Position numbers and translations under genes: made by a program | Source: Lentzea aerocolonigenes | GTDB lineage: Bacteria > Actinomycetota > Actinomycetes > Mycobacteriales > Pseudonocardiaceae | Reading direction: 5' to 3' | DNA length: 64,000 nucleotides | Assembly (NCBI RefSeq): GCF_000974445.1 | Contig: NZ_BBOJ01000001.1 | Coordinates: 434,001-498,000 of the forward strand | In this document: in pieces, positions 61,512-64,000 of the stretch | Position numbering within the stretch: position 1 is the stretch's first letter | Layout of the letters: every line of letters starts with the position of its first letter | Notes under the pieces: model-generated | Databases searched by the model: none | What the model saw: only the letters and a program-made list of their open reading frames with translations | Told to the model about the DNA's origin: nothing

Positions 61512-62650
61512 CGGCCCGTCGCGATGCCCTCGGACTCCGCCCACTGCGTGAGGTCGTCCTTGCGCAGCGCGGCCGCCAGCAGCTCGGGGAACTTGTCCGG
61601 TGTGCAGGCGAACGCGGGCGCGCCCAGTGCGGAGAGCTTCGCGGCGAGCTCGTGGTCGTAGGCAGGTGTGCCGGAGTCGCTGAGCGCCAACAGGTTCACG
61701 ACCGTCACGCCGCTCGCGACCAGCTCGCGGACCCTGCGTTGCAGCTCGGCCTCCGAACCGCCCTCGTACAGGTCGCTGATGATCACGACGACCGTGTCGG
61801 TGGGCCTGCGGACCTGCGTCTGCGCGTAGGCGACCGCGCGGTTGATGTCCGTGCCGCCGCCGAGCTGGGCGCTGAACAGCAGGTCGACCGGGTCGCTGAG
61901 CTGGTCGGTCAGGTCCGCGACCTCGGTGTCGAACACGACGAGCCTGGTCGAGATCGACCGGATGCTCGCGAGCGCCGAACCGAGAACTGCCGCGTGCACC
62001 AACGAGTCCGCCATCGAGCCCGACTGGTCGACGAGCAGGATCACGTCCCGCATGGCCGCCGTGCGGGAGCGCCTGCGGTGGCCGATCAGGTCCTCGACGA
62101 TCACGGTGTTGTGCTGCGGCTGGTAGTTCTTGAGGTTCGCCTTGATCGTGGACGCCCAGTCGACGTCGGGCAGCTGCGGCCGGTGGGTGCGCCGGGAGCG
62201 GTCCACGGCACCGCGGACGGCTTCGACGAGCCGGTCCTTCAGCCGCCTCTCGATGTCCTCGACCACCTTGCCCACCACGGCTTTCGCGGTGTCGCGGGTG
62301 CGGGCGGGGATCGCGCGGGAGAGCTGCAGCAGCGTGCTGACGAGGTTCACGTCCGGCTCGACCGCGCCCAGCAGTTCGGGTTCGAGCAGGAGCTGCTTGA
62401 GGCCGAGCTTCTCGACGGCGTCGCGTTGCATGACCTGCACGACGGACGTGGGGAAGTACTTGCGGACGTCGCCGAGCCACCGGTGCAGCTGCGGGGAGCT
62501 GGCGCCGAGTCCGGCACCGCGATCGCCGCCACCGCCGTACAGGCCCGTCAGCGCGCCATCACGTCGTTGGTCGTCGTCTCCGAGCTGTGCGACGTCTTCC
62601 GCGCTGGGGCCCAGCAGGAGGCGCCAGCGCCTGAGCCGCTCGTCCGTCAT
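61508..62650 (-). CDS. VWA-domain (CoxE-like) protein
   Basis: 380 residues. The N-terminal helical half (RKYFPTSVVQVMQRDAVEKLGLKQLLLEPELL) is followed by a von Willebrand A domain with the MIDAS motif DQSGSMADS (about 205), GGGTDINRAVAYA and ISDLYEGG. Such proteins pair with MoxR AAA+ ATPases and act as metal-dependent chaperones. No MoxR gene is in the window. It is the last gene of a chain of overlaps: fumarylacetoacetase, IclR, VWA. Confidence 0.88.
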   Translation of the reverse strand: MTDERLRRWRLLLGPSAEDVAQLGDDDQRRDGALTGLYGGGGDRGAGLGASSPQLHRWLGDVRKYFPTSVVQVMQRDAVEKLGLKQLLLEPELLGAVEPDVNLVSTLLQLSRAIPARTRDTAKAVVGKVVEDIERRLKDRLVEAVRGAVDRSRRTHRPQLPDVDWASTIKANLKNYQPQHNTVIVEDLIGHRRRSRTAAMRDVILLVDQSGSMADSLVHAAVLGSALASIRSISTRLVVFDTEVADLTDQLSDPVDLLFSAQLGGGTDINRAVAYAQTQVRRPTDTVVVIISDLYEGGSEAELQRRVRELVASGVTVVNLLALSDSGTPAYDHELAAKLSALGAPAFACTPDKFPELLAAALRKDDLTQWAESEGIATGR

Positions 62651-63279
62651 TTGAGCGCCGCCGCCACTTCTTCGGCCGCACGCACGACGTGTGGACCGAC
62701 AACGTCCGCATCGAGCTTTTCCAGCGCCACAACGCCAACGGACGCCCTGAGTCCGGGAACACCGCGCACGGGTGCCGCGACGCCGAACGCGTTGGGCTGC
62801 AGCTCACCGGACGACACGACCCAGGTGTCGGTGGGCTGCGAGATGGCCTTGCCGGCGGCCCCGCGGTGCACCGGGTGACGGGAACCCACCCGGTACGCCA
62901 CGTGGAAAGCGGTCCACGACGGTTCGACGACCGCGACGGCCTGCGCCTCGCTGCCGTCCGCGACGGTCAGGTGCGCGGTGGCGCCGACCTTCTCGGCCAG
63001 CTCTCGCAGGGCCGGGTTCGCCGCCATCCGCAGCTGCGGGAGCACGTTGGAGGCGAGCCTCAGCACGCCCAGGCCGAGCCGGACCTTCGACCCCTCCCTG
63101 CGCACGAGACCGCGCGCCTGGAGCGGGACGAGGAGCCGGTACACGGCGGCCCTGGACGCGCCGATGGCCGTGGCGAGCTCCGAGATCGACGGCGCCTCGG
63201 ACTCCGCCTCAGCGACCGCCTGGAGCAGCGCCAGACCCCGTTCCAGGGTCAGCGAGCTCTCCTTCGTCGCTCCGACCAT
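62647..63279 (-). CDS. IclR-family transcriptional regulator
   Basis: 210 residues from ATG 63279 (a GTG at 63282 is just upstream). N-terminal winged helix (SSLTLERGLALLQAVAEAE, SISELATAIGASRAAVYRLLVPLQARGLVRRE), then the IclR effector domain (AVVEPSWTAFHVAYRVGSRHPVHRGAAGKAI, GVAAPVRGVPGLRASVGVVAL). It starts within the fumarylacetoacetase stop codon and so likely controls homogentisate catabolism. The C-terminal domain is shorter than in most IclR proteins (about 250 residues). Confidence 0.9.
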   Translation of the reverse strand: MVGATKESSLTLERGLALLQAVAEAESEAPSISELATAIGASRAAVYRLLVPLQARGLVRREGSKVRLGLGVLRLASNVLPQLRMAANPALRELAEKVGATAHLTVADGSEAQAVAVVEPSWTAFHVAYRVGSRHPVHRGAAGKAISQPTDTWVVSSGELQPNAFGVAAPVRGVPGLRASVGVVALEKLDADVVGPHVVRAAEEVAAALK

Positions 63280-64000
63280 CACGCACTCCGAACTGTGCCC
63301 ACCACCTCGGCCAGGCCGACCACGGAGCCGCCTTCACCGGGAGCCGTCGCGGTCAGCCTGACCGTGTCGCCGTCCTCCAGGAAGGACCTCGTGGAGCCGT
63401 CGTCGAGCTTGAACGGTTCCTTGCCGCCCCAGCTGAGTTCGAGGAACGAGCCGCGCTCGTCCTTCTCCGGTCCCGAGACCGTGCCGGAGGCGAACAGATC
63501 ACCTGGGCGCACGGTAGCCCCGTTCACCGTCATGTGGGCCAGCTGTTGCACAAAAGACCACGACATCTCCCTGAACGGGGGCCGCGCGACGATCGTGTCG
63601 TTCAGCTCCACCGTGATGGTGATGTCCAGACCCCAAGGCTGATCGCACGTCAGGTAGTCGTGCAGCTTGTTCGGCAGCGGCGGCGTCGGGACGCGTGCAA
63701 CCGAGAACGCCTCGAGCGGGGTGATCCACGCGCCGATCGACGTGGCGAACGACTTGGCGAGGAACGGGCCCAGCGGCTGGTACTCCCACGCCTGGATGTC
63801 ACGTGCCGACCAGTCGTTGACCAGCGCGACGCCGAAGACGTGCTCGGCGGCCCTGCTGGTGGAGACGTTGGCCGCCCGCGGTCCACCGCAGACGAACCCG
63901 ATCTCGGCCTCGATGTCGAGGCGCTCGGACGGGCCGAACTTCGGGCCGTCGCTGCCGCGCTTCTGGCCGTTCGGGCGGACGATCTCGGTGCCGGAGACGT
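63279..64000 (-). CDS. fahA: Fumarylacetoacetase, 3' part (gene runs off the right edge)
   Basis: The open frame enters from 64000 and ends at 63279, giving 240 residues of a protein of about 400. FAH signatures: VSGTEIVRPNGQKR, FGPSERLDIEAEIGFVCG, HVFGVALVNDWSARDIQAWEY, PLGPFLAKSFATSIGAWITPLEAF, then VRPGDLFASGTVSGPEKDERGSFLEL. It cleaves fumarylacetoacetate to fumarate and acetoacetate, the last step of tyrosine degradation. hmgA is expected just outside the window. Stop overlaps the IclR start. Confidence 0.94.
   Translation of the reverse strand, partial: VSGTEIVRPNGQKRGSDGPKFGPSERLDIEAEIGFVCGGPRAANVSTSRAAEHVFGVALVNDWSARDIQAWEYQPLGPFLAKSFATSIGAWITPLEAFSVARVPTPPLPNKLHDYLTCDQPWGLDITITVELNDTIVARPPFREMSWSFVQQLAHMTVNGATVRPGDLFASGTVSGPEKDERGSFLELSWGGKEPFKLDDGSTRSFLEDGDTVRLTATAPGEGGSVVGLAEVVGTVRSA

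Noticed and set aside
60567-62480. Long minus-strand frame across the membrane-protein pair and VWA gene
   Set aside because: Its translation is Arg/Pro/Ala-rich shadow sequence and crosses well-supported genes and the iron box region.

Overview
The window is 64 kb of high-GC chromosomal DNA with many GTG starts, short intergenic gaps and frequent ATGA or GTGA stop/start overlaps. The gene content (a TM0106-type RecB-like nuclease, a DUF5926 SEC-C protein, a probable DUF6474 protein, SigE-family ECF sigma factors, a BTAD/AfsR regulator, S66 and CAAX proteases, TTGTCCACA-type DnaA boxes and IdeR-type iron boxes) points to a filamentous actinomycete. A member of the Pseudonocardiales (Lentzea/Saccharothrix/Actinosynnema-like) is my best guess, but this is inferred from style, not from a search. 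I see no CRISPR array, no complete insertion sequence and no prophage.

Layout. 1-9.7 kb: end of an unknown gene, a small protein, a divergent SDR/LysR pair, a copper operon (membrane protein, YcnI/DUF1775, CopC, CopD) on the minus strand, a BCCT osmolyte transporter, a DUF6474-like protein, the TM0106 nuclease and a second SDR. 10-13.4 kb: a gamma-glutamyltransferase-like enzyme, two small secreted proteins and short unknowns. 13.4-17.4 kb: two overlapping genes for glycan work, a methyltransferase and a 1059-residue methyltransferase/coiled-coil/GT2/GT4-like fusion. 17.4-22.2 kb: envelope proteins, a DPBB (RlpA-like) protein, a lone CDI-type immunity protein, a 162-bp near-perfect palindrome and a shortened nitroreductase. 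22-31 kb: an AfsR-like regulator divergent from a compact P450, OsmC, an LD-carboxypeptidase, tRNA-Gly(GCC), a sigma factor fused to a zinc finger and membrane anchor, and an Fpg/Nei glycosylase.

31-42.8 kb looks like a monocarboxylate region: lutABC (lactate oxidation), a divergent GAF/LytS-type histidine kinase, its likely LytTR response regulator 2.4 kb further on, and two DUF485-like/SSS symporter pairs of the ActP type. A methyltransferase, two small ORFs and an S49 protease lie between the kinase and the regulator. 42.8-51.7 kb: a first SigE-type sigma/anti-sigma pair, rhodanese, a DUF4328 protein, two glycerophosphodiesterases, a SpaA/Cna-B-like secreted protein, a P450, DUF5926 and DUF952 proteins, with a three-box DnaA cluster directly before the last gene.

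51.7-55.3 kb is the most original part. A SigE-type sigma factor and a membrane anti-sigma protein are followed by three tandem lipoproteins that carry the same C-terminal domain as the extracytoplasmic part of the anti-sigma protein. CAACC-N15/16-CGT promoter-like motifs lie before the sigma gene and, twice, before the lipoproteins. 55.3-57 kb is an ECF42-type sigma factor with its DGPF/YciI partner. 57-61.5 kb has an iron theme: ferritin behind two facing IdeR-like boxes and a DUF2470 protein behind another iron box, with arginine deiminase and a CAAX protease between. The right end holds a tandem pair of paralogous membrane proteins, a VWA protein, an IclR regulator and the 3' part of a fumarylacetoacetase gene (tyrosine/homogentisate catabolism).
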